Source: Fen-1273 sp035516035
Lineage (GTDB): Bacteria; Bacteroidota; Ignavibacteria; UBA10030; UBA6906
Reading direction: 5' to 3'
Assembly: GCA_035516035.1 (NCBI GenBank)
Contig: DATJAS010000098.1
Coordinates: forward strand, 1 to 64,000
Length of the DNA stretch: 64,000 nt
Part shown: piece by piece, positions 7,756 to 15,422 of the stretch
Layout of the letters: each line of letters begins with the position of its first letter
Position numbering within the stretch: position 1 is the first letter of the stretch
Position numbers and translations under genes: made by a program
The notes under the pieces: generated by a model
Seen by the model: the letters and a program-made list of their open reading frames with translations, nothing else
What the model was told of the DNA's origin: nothing
The model's database searches: none

Positions 7756-8237
7756 CCCGCCACTTTCTCCCGGAGCCTGCGGCGGACGCCCGGCGGCACG
7801 AATCCGGCGACGTCGCCGCCGAGACGCGCCACCTCCCGCACGATCGAGGAGTTCAGGTACGTGTACTTTTCGTGGGGCATGAGGAAGACCGTGTCGATCT
7901 GCGGCGCGAGCTTTCTGTTTGTGAGTGCCATCTGGAATTCGAACTCAAAATCCGACACGGCGCGGAGCCCGCGCACGATCACCGTGGCGCGTCGGCGGCG
8001 CGCATAGCCGACCAGGAGCCCGTCGAACAGGTCCACCTCCACCCCCTTCCTGCGGCGGAAGACCTCCCGGATCATCGCGGCCCTCTCTTCAGCGTCAAAC
8101 ATCGGCTGCTTCGTGGAGTTCCGCGCGACCAGCACGATGACGCGGGAGAAGAGCTCCGTCGCCCTGAGCACGACGTCGATGTGGCCGTACGTGATCGGGT
8201 CGAACGTGCCCGGGTAGACTGCGATGCGCTGCGTCAT
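7752..8237 (-). CDS. coaD: Phosphopantetheine adenylyltransferase CoaD
   Basis: Adenylates 4'-phosphopantetheine to dephospho-CoA, the penultimate step of CoA synthesis. 161 residues, exactly the usual size. The nucleotidyltransferase motif 'GTFDPITYGHID' (10-21, with TxGH) and the C-terminal 'NSSIVREVA' (ISSTxxR equivalent) are present, as is 'VRGLRAVSDFEFEFQMA'. The start at 8237 overlaps the rsmD stop (ATGA). The rsmD-coaD pairing is conserved in many bacteria and supports both calls. Confidence 0.97.
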   Translation of the reverse strand: MTQRIAVYPGTFDPITYGHIDVVLRATELFSRVIVLVARNSTKQPMFDAEERAAMIREVFRRRKGVEVDLFDGLLVGYARRRRATVIVRGLRAVSDFEFEFQMALTNRKLAPQIDTVFLMPHEKYTYLNSSIVREVARLGGDVAGFVPPGVRRRLREKVAG

Positions 8238-8800
8238 GGCACCTCCATCCTCCCTTCCGAAGGGGTGAAAAACGTCACGTGCGTCCGCCCGAACCGCTTC
8301 ACCGGTCCGGGCCTGTACGACGCGGAGTGCGCGAATGCAACGGCCGGGGGATGCTCGATGAGGAGGTAGCCCCCACTGCGGATGAGCCCCCCTTCGAACG
8401 CCAGCCGGGGGATCTCCGCGGTACGCTCCCAGGCGTACGGCGGATCGGCGAAGACCAGGTTCCATGTGCCGGTCCCGGGGGCAAGGAGCGCCATCGCGTC
8501 CGTCTCCAGCACGTCGGCCGCGCCCTGGCAGCCGAGCGCCCGGAGGTTGTGCGTGATGAACGCCGCGGCGGCGTGGGCGCTTTCGACGAACGTCGCGCGG
8601 GCCGCTCCCCGGCTCAGCGCTTCAATGCCCAGGCTCCCGCTCCCGGCGAAGAGATCCAGGACGTGCGCCCCCTCGAGTTCCAGGCGCGTGGCCAGCATGT
8701 CGAATATGGTCTGCCGCACCCGGTCGGTGGCCGGCCGCACGGAGAGATCGGCCACCGTGCGGAGCGTCCGGCCCCGGTACATCCCGCCGATCACGCGCAC
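8234..8800 (-). CDS. rsmD: 16S rRNA (guanine(966)-N2)-methyltransferase RsmD
   Basis: Rossmann-fold SAM-dependent methyltransferase that modifies G966 of 16S rRNA in the small subunit. 188 residues. Family start 'MRVIGGMYRGRTL', 'RPATDRVRQTIFDML', SAM loop 'VLDLFAGSGSLGIEAL' and catalytic 'FADPPY' are present. It lies 4 nt after the PilM-like gene and is coupled to coaD. Confidence 0.95.
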   Translation of the reverse strand: MRVIGGMYRGRTLRTVADLSVRPATDRVRQTIFDMLATRLELEGAHVLDLFAGSGSLGIEALSRGAARATFVESAHAAAAFITHNLRALGCQGAADVLETDAMALLAPGTGTWNLVFADPPYAWERTAEIPRLAFEGGLIRSGGYLLIEHPPAVAFAHSASYRPGPVKRFGRTHVTFFTPSEGRMEVP

Positions 8801-8804
8801 GGCG

Positions 8805-9776
8805 CTAGTCCCTGCGGAGCGCGACGCCGACGGCCGCGGCGAAACGGTAGGATGGGACGGTCAGGTGATCGGCGAGGCGGAGCGCCTCCGCGACGTTCAC
8901 GTGGCGCAGCGGGTTGAGCGCCTCCACGAGGATGGGGGATCCGCGCCGGATCTGCGTGAGCAGGTCCCTGTCCAGGTAGGGACCGTAGACGGTCATGGAG
9001 TAGATGCCGGGGGTCTTCCGGGCCAGGGCGGCGATCCCCTGGATGATCTCCTGGTTGGACTGGACGATCAGGTAGCGGTAGGACTCCAGGCTCCCGTTCC
9101 GCATCAGGCTGATGTCGAGGCGCGTCTCCTTCACCCCGACGAGCGCGATGTACTTCCTGTACGTGTCGGGGTAGTTGATGCGCAGGGCGGTGTCGGCCGC
9201 GAAGTGGTCGGCGTCCACGATGTCGAGCGACATGCCGGCCCCGGTCGCCGCCTTCTGGATCGCGAGCGCGTCGCCGCGCCGCACGGAGACGCTGAGCGCC
9301 TCGTTGAACGGATCGTTGGCGTGCTCCGTCAGGATGTGGACGTCGGTGATGAAGTCGGCGGTGTCGATGTCGGGGAAGTACTGGGAGAGCTCCCACTTCA
9401 CGTGATCGTTGATCTCGCTGCGCGTGAGCCCCTGGTCGATCGGCATGGAGTTCAGGAAGAGGAGCCCCGTGTCGAGCGCGATCGACATGCGCGAGGCGCG
9501 CACCCTGTTCTCGCGCACGAACTTCGCGAAGTGCATGTGGAACTCCCGGAGGCCCTCCCCCTTCCCGTCCGCTCCTCCCCCGGTGAGCGTGTTTTCCCAG
9601 GCGTCGATCGCGAGCAGCGTCGTGGTGGGGCCCGAGCGGTCGAGCTCCACGGCCTGTATCCCCCCGCCGCTGATCGAGAGTCCTACGATGAGATCCTGGG
9701 GTGCCACCTCGCGGTGTGCGTTGTGAGCGTCGGTGTGGTGCGCGTCCAATATGCGAAAAACGCCTCTGGGAGTCAA
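8805..9776 (-). CDS. PilM-like actin-fold (SHS2) protein
   Basis: About 300-324 residues resembling PilM/FtsA-family proteins that sit under type IV pili: an N-terminal beta-hairpin 'LIVGLSISGGGIQAVEL', a middle region 'LTRSEINDHVKWELSQYFP' typical of the PilM SHS2 insert, and a C-terminal 'AAAVGVALRR' as at the end of PilM. The start is uncertain. The TTG at 9776 overlaps the comEA stop (TTGA) and is used here; a GTG at 9707 begins just before the conserved region and is equally plausible. No PilN/O/P/Q genes are adjacent, so a pilus role is inferred from family only. Confidence 0.65.
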   Translation of the reverse strand: MTPRGVFRILDAHHTDAHNAHREVAPQDLIVGLSISGGGIQAVELDRSGPTTTLLAIDAWENTLTGGGADGKGEGLREFHMHFAKFVRENRVRASRMSIALDTGLLFLNSMPIDQGLTRSEINDHVKWELSQYFPDIDTADFITDVHILTEHANDPFNEALSVSVRRGDALAIQKAATGAGMSLDIVDADHFAADTALRINYPDTYRKYIALVGVKETRLDISLMRNGSLESYRYLIVQSNQEIIQGIAALARKTPGIYSMTVYGPYLDRDLLTQIRRGSPILVEALNPLRHVNVAEALRLADHLTVPSYRFAAAVGVALRRD

Positions 9777-10234
9777 CGCACGGTGACGTACGGGCGGAGC
9801 GCCGCGAGTTTCTTCGCGCCGATTCCCTTCACGCGGCGAAGGTCGTCGACGGAAGAGAATGCCCCTCCGCGCTCCCGCGCTTCGATGATGCGGGAGGCCG
9901 TGGCGGTGCCGATTCCGGGGAGGCGGACGAGGTCTGCGAGCGGGGCGGTGTTGATGTCGATGGCACAGGAGGGGGGATGGGGTTTCCGGCGCGGCGCCCC
10001 GGTGCGGTGCGGCGCCGCCGGCGCGTTCCGTTCCGCCGTGTCGGCGAGGGCGCGGAACGTGCTGTCGGAGGCCGCATAGTCGAACGGGGCTGCGGCGTCG
10101 GGCGCGCCGTCCCCCGGCGCGCGACCCAGGCGGATCAGCGCGCCTGCCAGGAGCCCCGCCGCCAGGATGCCGATCACGCCGGCCTCGCCCCGGGTCCAAC
10201 CGATCCTCTGCTGCACGCCGGTGAGTCCGCGCAT
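9773..10234 (-). CDS. ComEA-like helix-hairpin-helix protein
   Basis: 153 residues: a short N-terminus, one membrane segment ('AGVIGILAAGLLAGALI', about 18-34), a Pro/Ala-rich linker and a C-terminal double helix-hairpin-helix ('IDINTAPLADLVRLPGIG' and 'LRRVKGIGAKKLAALRPYV'). This is the layout of ComEA-type DNA receptors used in natural transformation: membrane anchor outward, HhH binding double-stranded DNA. It follows dnaJ by 7 nt and is coupled to the PilM-like gene. dprA, another transformation gene, is about 32 kb away. Confidence 0.82.
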   Translation of the reverse strand: MRGLTGVQQRIGWTRGEAGVIGILAAGLLAGALIRLGRAPGDGAPDAAAPFDYAASDSTFRALADTAERNAPAAPHRTGAPRRKPHPPSCAIDINTAPLADLVRLPGIGTATASRIIEARERGGAFSSVDDLRRVKGIGAKKLAALRPYVTVR

Positions 10235-10241
10235 CCGCCGC

Positions 10242-11411
10242 TCAGGAGAACGCTTTCTTCATCCTTCCAAAGAAGCTCTTCTCGGAGTTCGCCGAGCGGT
10301 CACCCTCCTTCGGGTGAAAGTTGTCCGACTCGCCGAGCTCCTTCAGGATCTGCCGCTCGTGCGCGCTGAGCGTGGTGGGGACCCAGACGTTGACGCGCAC
10401 GAGCTGATCGCCCCGGCCGAAACTGTTGAGGTGGGGAATTCCCTTGTCCCGCATCCGGAGAATCCTCCCCGACTGCGTCCCGGCGTCGATCTTCAGCCGG
10501 GCGCGCCCGGTGAGCGTCGGGACCTCGATGTCCCCCCCGGCGGCGGCCTCGGGGAAGCTGACCAGGAGATCGAGGATCACGTCGTCCCCGTTGCGCGTGA
10601 AGACCGGGTGAGGCTCCTCCTCGATGACGACGATGAGGTCCCCCGGGGGGCCTCCCCGCTTCCCGACGTTCCCCTCCCCCCTCAGGGGGATGTAATTCCC
10701 CTCGCCGACGCCGGCGGGGATCTGGACCTTGATCGTGGATTCCCCCTGCACGCGGCCGTCCCCGCGGCAGGTCTGGCACGGCTCCTTGATGACCTTCCCC
10801 TCCCCGCCGCAGTTCTGGCACGTGGCGATGTTGACGAACTGCCCGAAGACGGAACGGGAGACCTGCCGGATCTCCCCCGAGCCGTGGCAGACGGGACAGG
10901 TGGTCAGGCTCCCCGACGAGCGCGCCCCGCTCCCGCCGCACGTGTCGCACCGCTTCCACTTCTTGACCTTCAGCTTTTTCTCGACGCCGCTCGCGATCTC
11001 CTCCAGCGGGAGCTTGAGGCGGATCTTCAGATCGGACCCGGAGGCGGCGGCGCTCCCGCGCGCGCGCGACCTTCCCTGTGTTCCGAACATGTCGTCGAAT
11101 ATCGATCCCCCCGTCCCCCCGCCGAAGATGTCGCTGAAGGCGCTGAAGATGTCGTTGACGTCGTTGAAGGGGTGGAAGTCGGTGCCGCGGATGCCCTCGT
11201 GGCCGAACTGGTCGTACCTCTGCCGCCTGGCGGCGTCGCCCAGCACCTCGTAGGCCTCCGCCGCCTCCTTGAACTTCTCCTCGGCGTCCTTGTTTCCGGG
11301 GTTCCTGTCGGGATGATACTGGAGGGCGAGCTTCCGGTACGCCTTCTTGATCTCCTCGGGAGAGGCGCCGCGCGGCACGCCGAGCGTCTGGTAGTAATCC
11401 TGTTTCGCCAT
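10242..11411 (-). CDS. dnaJ: Chaperone DnaJ (Hsp40)
   Basis: Type I J-protein, 389 residues, which stimulates DnaK ATPase and delivers substrates. J domain at 1-70 with the HPD motif ('YHPDRNPGN'), a Gly/Phe-rich linker with an extra Ser/Arg/Ala patch, four zinc-finger repeats ('CDTCGGSG', 'CPVCHGSG', 'CQNCGGEG', 'CQTCRGDG') and the C-terminal substrate-binding domains. The start overlaps the grpE stop by one base. dnaK is not in the window. Confidence 0.98.
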   Translation of the reverse strand: MAKQDYYQTLGVPRGASPEEIKKAYRKLALQYHPDRNPGNKDAEEKFKEAAEAYEVLGDAARRQRYDQFGHEGIRGTDFHPFNDVNDIFSAFSDIFGGGTGGSIFDDMFGTQGRSRARGSAAASGSDLKIRLKLPLEEIASGVEKKLKVKKWKRCDTCGGSGARSSGSLTTCPVCHGSGEIRQVSRSVFGQFVNIATCQNCGGEGKVIKEPCQTCRGDGRVQGESTIKVQIPAGVGEGNYIPLRGEGNVGKRGGPPGDLIVVIEEEPHPVFTRNGDDVILDLLVSFPEAAAGGDIEVPTLTGRARLKIDAGTQSGRILRMRDKGIPHLNSFGRGDQLVRVNVWVPTTLSAHERQILKELGESDNFHPKEGDRSANSEKSFFGRMKKAFS

Positions 11412-12049
11412 CAGTTCTCGGCCGCCTCCGCGCTCCCGCGCTTCGCCGGGGGCTCATCCTGCGGGGCCCCGTCCGGCGGGGCGCTCGAGACGACCACGCG
11501 CGCGTGCCGGATCACCCGGTCGTTCAGCCTGTACCCGCGGGCGATCTCCTCCACGACGGTCCCCGGGGGGACGTCGGCGCGGGGTACCTGGAGGAGCGCG
11601 TCGTGCTCGTCGACGTTGAAGGGCTTTCCCAGCGAGTCGAACGGGGCGAGGCCCCGGGCCTCCAGCGCCTTCATCAGTTTCTGGTAAATCAGCTCCACGC
11701 CGCTGGTGAACGCGTCGTCCTCCCCCCGTGAGGCGGCGGCCTTCAGCGAACGGACCAGGTCCTCCACGATCGGGAGGAGCGACGCGATCAGCGATTCGTT
11801 CGCGTTGCGCACGACGGCCGCGAACTCCGCTTCCGTGCGGCGCTTGTAGTTCTCAAACTCGGCCGCTTTCCTGAGGAACTGGTCGCGCGCGCTCTGCGCC
11901 GCGGCGCGGGCGGCCTCCAGGTCCCGTTCGATCCCCCCGGCCGGAGGGGGCGTCCCGGCGGATCCGGGCTCCCCGGTCCCCTGCGCGCCGCCGTCACCCG
12001 GGGCTGCCTCCAGCGTCCGTCCCCCGTCATCCTGTTCTTCGATCATCAC
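11411..12049 (-). CDS. grpE: Nucleotide exchange factor GrpE
   Basis: Releases ADP from DnaK. 212 residues: a disordered acidic/Gly/Pro-rich N-terminus (about 1-45), a long helical segment with 'RDQFLRKAAEFENYKRRTEAE', then the beta domain ending in 'ALLQVPRADVPPGTVVEEIARGYRLNDRVIRHARVVVS' split by normal spacing, matching the GrpE signature. The N-terminal extension and a C-terminal 'PAKRGSAEAAEN' tail are longer than in the E. coli protein. It overlaps hrcA by 4 nt. Confidence 0.97.
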   Translation of the reverse strand: MMIEEQDDGGRTLEAAPGDGGAQGTGEPGSAGTPPPAGGIERDLEAARAAAQSARDQFLRKAAEFENYKRRTEAEFAAVVRNANESLIASLLPIVEDLVRSLKAAASRGEDDAFTSGVELIYQKLMKALEARGLAPFDSLGKPFNVDEHDALLQVPRADVPPGTVVEEIARGYRLNDRVIRHARVVVSSAPPDGAPQDEPPAKRGSAEAAEN

Positions 12050-13092
12050 TGCCTGCCTGTTGTGCCGAACATCTCCGAAATCGTGCGCGCCACGTAATCC
12101 ACGAGCGGGATGACGCGCGCATAGTTCATGCGCCGCGGACCGATGAGCCCGATCGTGCCGGTCACGTCTCCCGCGGCGTAGCTCGTCGTGATCACGCTGT
12201 AGGGGGCGAGCTTCCTCTCCTTGTTTTCCTCGCCGACCGCGACGCGCACGCCGGGAGGAGGCGACTCGTGCGCCGCGAGGACGTGGATGATAATCTCCTC
12301 GTCGTTGATCAGCTCGATAACGCTCCGGAACTCCGCGGGGTTCTCGAATTCCGGCTGGTCCAGGATCGATTCCGCCCCTGCGATGTGGATCCTGGCGGCG
12401 CTGTCGGCGGGAATGATCTTCCCGACCGAGTCGATGAACAGGCGGATCAGTCCCGTGTCGTCTTCCGCCGCATCCTTCAGCCGCTCCGCGAACGAGGTCC
12501 GGATCTCCTCGATCGTGAGCCCGGCGAGCCGCTCGTTCAGCACGCGGGCGATGTCTTCGAGCTTTTCACGGGCGATTTCACTGGCGACCTCCAGCATCAT
12601 CGTCCGGACGAGGCCGGACTTGATGGCGATGACCACCAGGACCCTCGGGCCCGAAAGCGAGACCAGCTCCAGCCGCTCCAGCGTGCCGCTCGCGAGCTTC
12701 GGGGAGCTGATGACGCAGAGCTGCCGGGAGATCTTCCCGATGAGCCTCGAGGACTCCTTCAGGAGCTCGTCCTCCGCCTCGCGGGAGTTGAGGGCCTCCC
12801 GGATCGAATCCTGCTCCTTCCGGGAGAGGGCGTCCACGTGCATGAGCGCGTCCAGGTAAAACCGGTACCCCATGTCTGTCGGCACCCTCCCGGCGGACGT
12901 GTGGGGGTGGTTGATGTACCCCAGGTACTCCAGGTCCGACATGACGTTCCTGATCGACGCCGACGAGAGGCCCAGGATGTCCTCATGCCGCTTGGAAATG
13001 TAACGGGACCCCACGGGGGTGGCGGTTTCGATGAAATCGCGTACCACGTAGTGGAGGACGGTCCGCTCCCTCTCGTTCAGCTCCGACGCCAT
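12046..13092 (-). CDS. hrcA: Heat-inducible transcription repressor HrcA
   Basis: Winged-helix repressor of class I heat-shock genes, normally binding the CIRCE inverted repeat with help from GroEL. About 348 residues. N-terminal 'LNERERTVLHYVVRDFIETATPVGSRYI' region and wing 'SSASIRNVMSDLEYLGYINHPHTSAGRVPTD' are typical. I chose the ATG of 'MASELNER'; ATG two codons earlier (13098) is equivalent. It is first in a hrcA-grpE-dnaJ operon. I found no CIRCE in the gap upstream, so autoregulation by the usual operator is not supported. Confidence 0.96.
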   Translation of the reverse strand: MASELNERERTVLHYVVRDFIETATPVGSRYISKRHEDILGLSSASIRNVMSDLEYLGYINHPHTSAGRVPTDMGYRFYLDALMHVDALSRKEQDSIREALNSREAEDELLKESSRLIGKISRQLCVISSPKLASGTLERLELVSLSGPRVLVVIAIKSGLVRTMMLEVASEIAREKLEDIARVLNERLAGLTIEEIRTSFAERLKDAAEDDTGLIRLFIDSVGKIIPADSAARIHIAGAESILDQPEFENPAEFRSVIELINDEEIIIHVLAAHESPPPGVRVAVGEENKERKLAPYSVITTSYAAGDVTGTIGLIGPRRMNYARVIPLVDYVARTISEMFGTTGRQ

Positions 13093-13132
13093 TGTCATTC
13101 GCCCGGAATCGACAAACTTCGCCCAGATGAAA

Positions 13133-13161
13133 AAAATACGCAAAACGGGCTCCGCAGTCAA
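13133..13161 (-). promoter_or_regulatory. Promoter candidate for the hrcA operon (TTGACT-17-TATTTT)
   Basis: Minus-strand -35 TTGACT (13161-13156) and -10 TATTTT (13138-13133) with 17-bp spacing; the leader is about 35 nt. No TTAGCACTC-N9-GAGTGCTAA element is seen around it. Confidence 0.6.
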
Positions 13162-13195
13162 GAACCGCTCCCCGGCGGGCGCAGGAGGGAGGTTA

Positions 13196-13224
13196 TTGAT
13201 TGTTACACATCGATGCCGTATATT
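13196..13224 (+). promoter_or_regulatory. Promoter candidate for tRNA-Ala/ffs (TTGATT-17-TATATT)
   Basis: -35 TTGATT and -10 TATATT with a 17-bp spacer, 52 bp upstream of the tRNA and divergent from the hrcA promoter. With the T-run after ffs it could define one tRNA-SRP RNA transcript. Confidence 0.6.
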
Positions 13225-13276
13225 ACGGCCGAATTCCGCGCCCCCGGGCTGGTGTGCCGCCCGGGAGGGCTCCCAT

Positions 13277-13352
13277 GGGGCTGTAGCTCAGCTGGGAGAG
13301 CGCCTCGTTCGCAACGAGGAGGCCGTCGGTTCGAACCCGATCAGCTCCACCA
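13277..13352 (+). tRNA. tRNA-Ala, anticodon CGC
   Basis: Full cloverleaf of 76 nt with an encoded CCA. The acceptor stem GGGGCTG pairs with CAGCTCC and contains G3:U70, the main alanine identity element. D arm GCTCAGCTGGGAGAGC, anticodon stem CCTCG/CGAGG with loop TTCGCAA (anticodon CGC, reads GCG), T arm with GGTTCGAACCC-type loop. It serves the GCG-rich codon use of this genome. Located 37 bp upstream of the SRP RNA. Confidence 0.97.
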
Positions 13353-13389
13353 GAAGCAGCACAATGCGTCGGCTGCCGCAAGCGAGTAT

Positions 13390-13493
13390 GTGAGGTCAAG
13401 TCCTGCGCAACTGTAAGTAGCTTAACCCCGCCAGGTCCGGAAGGAAGCAACGGTCGGTTACGGAAAGTGTGACGCAGGGAAGCTTGACCTCAC
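13390..13493 (+). ncRNA. ffs: 4.5S signal recognition particle RNA
   Basis: 104-nt bacterial small SRP RNA. The ends pair as GTGAGGTCAAG with CTTGACCTCAC, and the universally conserved domain IV is present: CCAGGTCCGGAAGGAAGCAA, with the GGAA tetraloop and the asymmetric loop that binds Ffh. There is no Alu domain, as in Gram-negative SRP RNAs. It works with Ffh/FtsY to insert membrane proteins co-translationally. A T-run follows directly. Confidence 0.96.
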
Positions 13494-13502
13494 TTTTTTT
13501 TT
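13482..13502 (+). terminator. Intrinsic terminator of ffs
   Basis: The closing stem of the SRP RNA runs straight into nine consecutive T residues (13494-13502), the only strong T-run terminator I found in the window. Confidence 0.8.
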
Positions 13503-13528
13503 ACGCGGCAATGCGGGCCGGCGCGGTG

Positions 13529-13557
13529 TTGCTTCGCGGGGGAACATTTCGTAGCTT
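13529..13557 (+). promoter_or_regulatory. Promoter candidate for rng (TTGCTT-17-TAGCTT)
   Basis: -35 TTGCTT and -10 TAGCTT, 17 bp apart. The same -10 sequence is used in the kdsA promoter candidate. The predicted leader to the rng ATG is about 230 nt, by far the longest in the window. Confidence 0.5.
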
Positions 13558-13793
13558 ACAGCGGGGGAGTTGAGACCCCGCCTGAAGCGACGGGGATTAC
13601 TCCCATACAATTCACGACAATCGGGGCGGGGATCCCCCGCCGCCCCCAGATGCCCGCAGAGCGGCACAACGACGACGGCGCCTCATGACGTACACAATTT
13701 GTCTCCCGTCCCGGTCCGGGAGCCTGCCCGATTCGTTCTCCCTCTGTGCGGCGCCACGATGCACCACAGAAAGGCTGGTTCACACCGCACGGT
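13558..13793 (+). promoter_or_regulatory. Long 5' leader of rng with a GC-rich hairpin
   Basis: Non-coding stretch before the RNase G/E gene. It contains a 7-bp stem GGCGGGG-ATC-CCCCGCC at 13625-13641, with neighbouring G and C runs extending it. I see no convincing reading frame with a ribosome-binding site. In E. coli the RNase E mRNA has a long leader used for autoregulation; a similar use here is inference only. Confidence 0.4.
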
Positions 13794-15422
13794 ATGAAGA
13801 AAGAAATTCTCATCAACGCAGGCGCCAACGAGACCCGTATCGCGATTACGGAAGACGGCCGCCTGGCAGAGCTCTTCGTCGAGACTGCCAATAAGGAGAA
13901 AATGGTTGGGGACATCTACCTTGGCAAAGTCGCCAAGGTGATGCCCGGCATCAAGGCGGCATTCATCGATATCGGTCTCGGGCAGGACGGGTTCCTCCAT
14001 TTCTCGGACATCGGGAACAGGTTCGAGGAATACAGCGCCATGATCGGCGACGAGGAGGAGGACTCCGAAGAACAGAAGGAGGCCGTCGGCGCCGAAGCGG
14101 CGACCGCGCACGCCGACGCTCCAGGCGCGCCGCGGCCCCCCGCCCCGCCGCGCGACAGCCAGCGAGACCGCGGCGGCAATCACCGCCCCCCCCGCAAGGA
14201 CGTCCAGCTCGAAAAAGGGCAGGAGATCATCGTCCAGATCACGAAGGAACCCGTCGGCAAGAAGGGGGTCCGCGTGACGAGCGAGGTCTCGCTGGCCGGC
14301 CGATTCCTCGTCCTCCTCCCGTTTGACGGCAAGATCGGCATTTCCAAGAAGATCTCCAGTTTCAAGGAGAAGCGTCGGCTCCGCAAGATCGTCCAGACAA
14401 TCCTCCCGGAAGGCTTCGGCGTCATCATCCGCACCGTGGCGGAGGGGAAGGACGATTCATCGCTGACGAACGACCTGAAGGACCTTCTCACCACGTGGGG
14501 CGAGGTCGAGAAGACCGTCAAGTCGGAGCAGGCGCCCTGCCTGCTCTACAAGGACATGTCGACCACCTCGAGCGTCATCCGCGACCTCTTCTCCAACGAC
14601 GTCACCCGGGTCGTGATCGACTCCCGCAGGCTCCACAAGGAAATCCGGGCCTACATCAAGTACACGTCGGCGCAGCTCCTGGACAAGATCGAGCTGCACA
14701 GGGACCGGCGTCCGATCTTCGACGTCTACGGCATCGAGAAGGAGATCGAGACGACGCTGGCCCGCAAGGTGTGGCTCAAGAGCGGGGGCTACATCATCAT
14801 CGAGCCGACGGAGGCCATGGTGGTGATCGACGTCAACAGCGGCCGCTACGCGGCGAAGAAAGAACAGGAGCAGAACTCGCTCAGGACCGACCTGGAGGCG
14901 GCGCGCGAGATCTGCCGGCAGCTCCGGCTCCGCGACATCGGCGGGATCATCGTGTGCGACTTCATCGACCTGGACGACGAGCGGAACAAGCGGAAGGTCT
15001 TTGAGGAGCTCAAGAAGGAGTTCCGCAGGGACCGGGCGAAGGTGACGGTGCTGCCGATGACGGAGTTCGGGCTGGTGCAGATCACGCGGCAGCGCATCCG
15101 GCAGGCGATTCTCCACAGCTTCTCGGAGCCGTGCCCGGCCTGCGGGGGAACGGGACTCGTCCAGTCGCGCACGACGACGCTCAACCAGATCGAGCGCTGG
15201 ATCCGCCGTTTCAAGAGCGAGAGCCACGAGTCGAGGATCGTCCTCAGGGTCAATCCCCAGCTCGCGGATGCCCTGCGGGTGGGGACGCTCTCCCGGCTGC
15301 GGCGGCTGATGCTGAAGTACGTCATCCTGATCCGCCTGGAGCCCGATCCCGCAATACACGCCGGCGAGTTCCACTGCATCTCGGTGAAGCAGGGGAAGGA
15401 CATCACGGACCAGTTCAACTGA
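13794..15422 (+). CDS. rng: Ribonuclease G/E family endoribonuclease
   Basis: Single-strand endoribonuclease of the RNase E/G catalytic core; processes rRNA and mRNA. 542 residues: N-terminal S1 domain starting 'KKEILINAGANETRIAITEDG', interrupted near residues 80-140 by an acidic then Pro/Arg-rich low-complexity insert; 5'-sensor/RNase H-like region; DNase I-like catalytic part with 'VVIDVNSGR' and 'VCDFIDLDDERN' (metal-binding aspartates); Zn-link 'CPACGGTG'; then the small domain. There is no long C-terminal degradosome scaffold, so it is RNase G-like in size. The stop shares one base with the gcvT ATG. Confidence 0.95.
   Translation: MKKEILINAGANETRIAITEDGRLAELFVETANKEKMVGDIYLGKVAKVMPGIKAAFIDIGLGQDGFLHFSDIGNRFEEYSAMIGDEEEDSEEQKEAVGAEAATAHADAPGAPRPPAPPRDSQRDRGGNHRPPRKDVQLEKGQEIIVQITKEPVGKKGVRVTSEVSLAGRFLVLLPFDGKIGISKKISSFKEKRRLRKIVQTILPEGFGVIIRTVAEGKDDSSLTNDLKDLLTTWGEVEKTVKSEQAPCLLYKDMSTTSSVIRDLFSNDVTRVVIDSRRLHKEIRAYIKYTSAQLLDKIELHRDRRPIFDVYGIEKEIETTLARKVWLKSGGYIIIEPTEAMVVIDVNSGRYAAKKEQEQNSLRTDLEAAREICRQLRLRDIGGIIVCDFIDLDDERNKRKVFEELKKEFRRDRAKVTVLPMTEFGLVQITRQRIRQAILHSFSEPCPACGGTGLVQSRTTTLNQIERWIRRFKSESHESRIVLRVNPQLADALRVGTLSRLRRLMLKYVILIRLEPDPAIHAGEFHCISVKQGKDITDQFN

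Noticed and set aside
10167..11687. Long + strand frame opposite dnaJ and grpE
   Set aside because: Low-complexity Arg/Pro/Asp/Val composition and no domain pattern; dnaJ and grpE on the other strand are certain.
13223..13450. Minus-strand frame over the tRNA-Ala and SRP RNA
   Set aside because: Covers two structured RNA genes, lacks a ribosome-binding site and has no family pattern.
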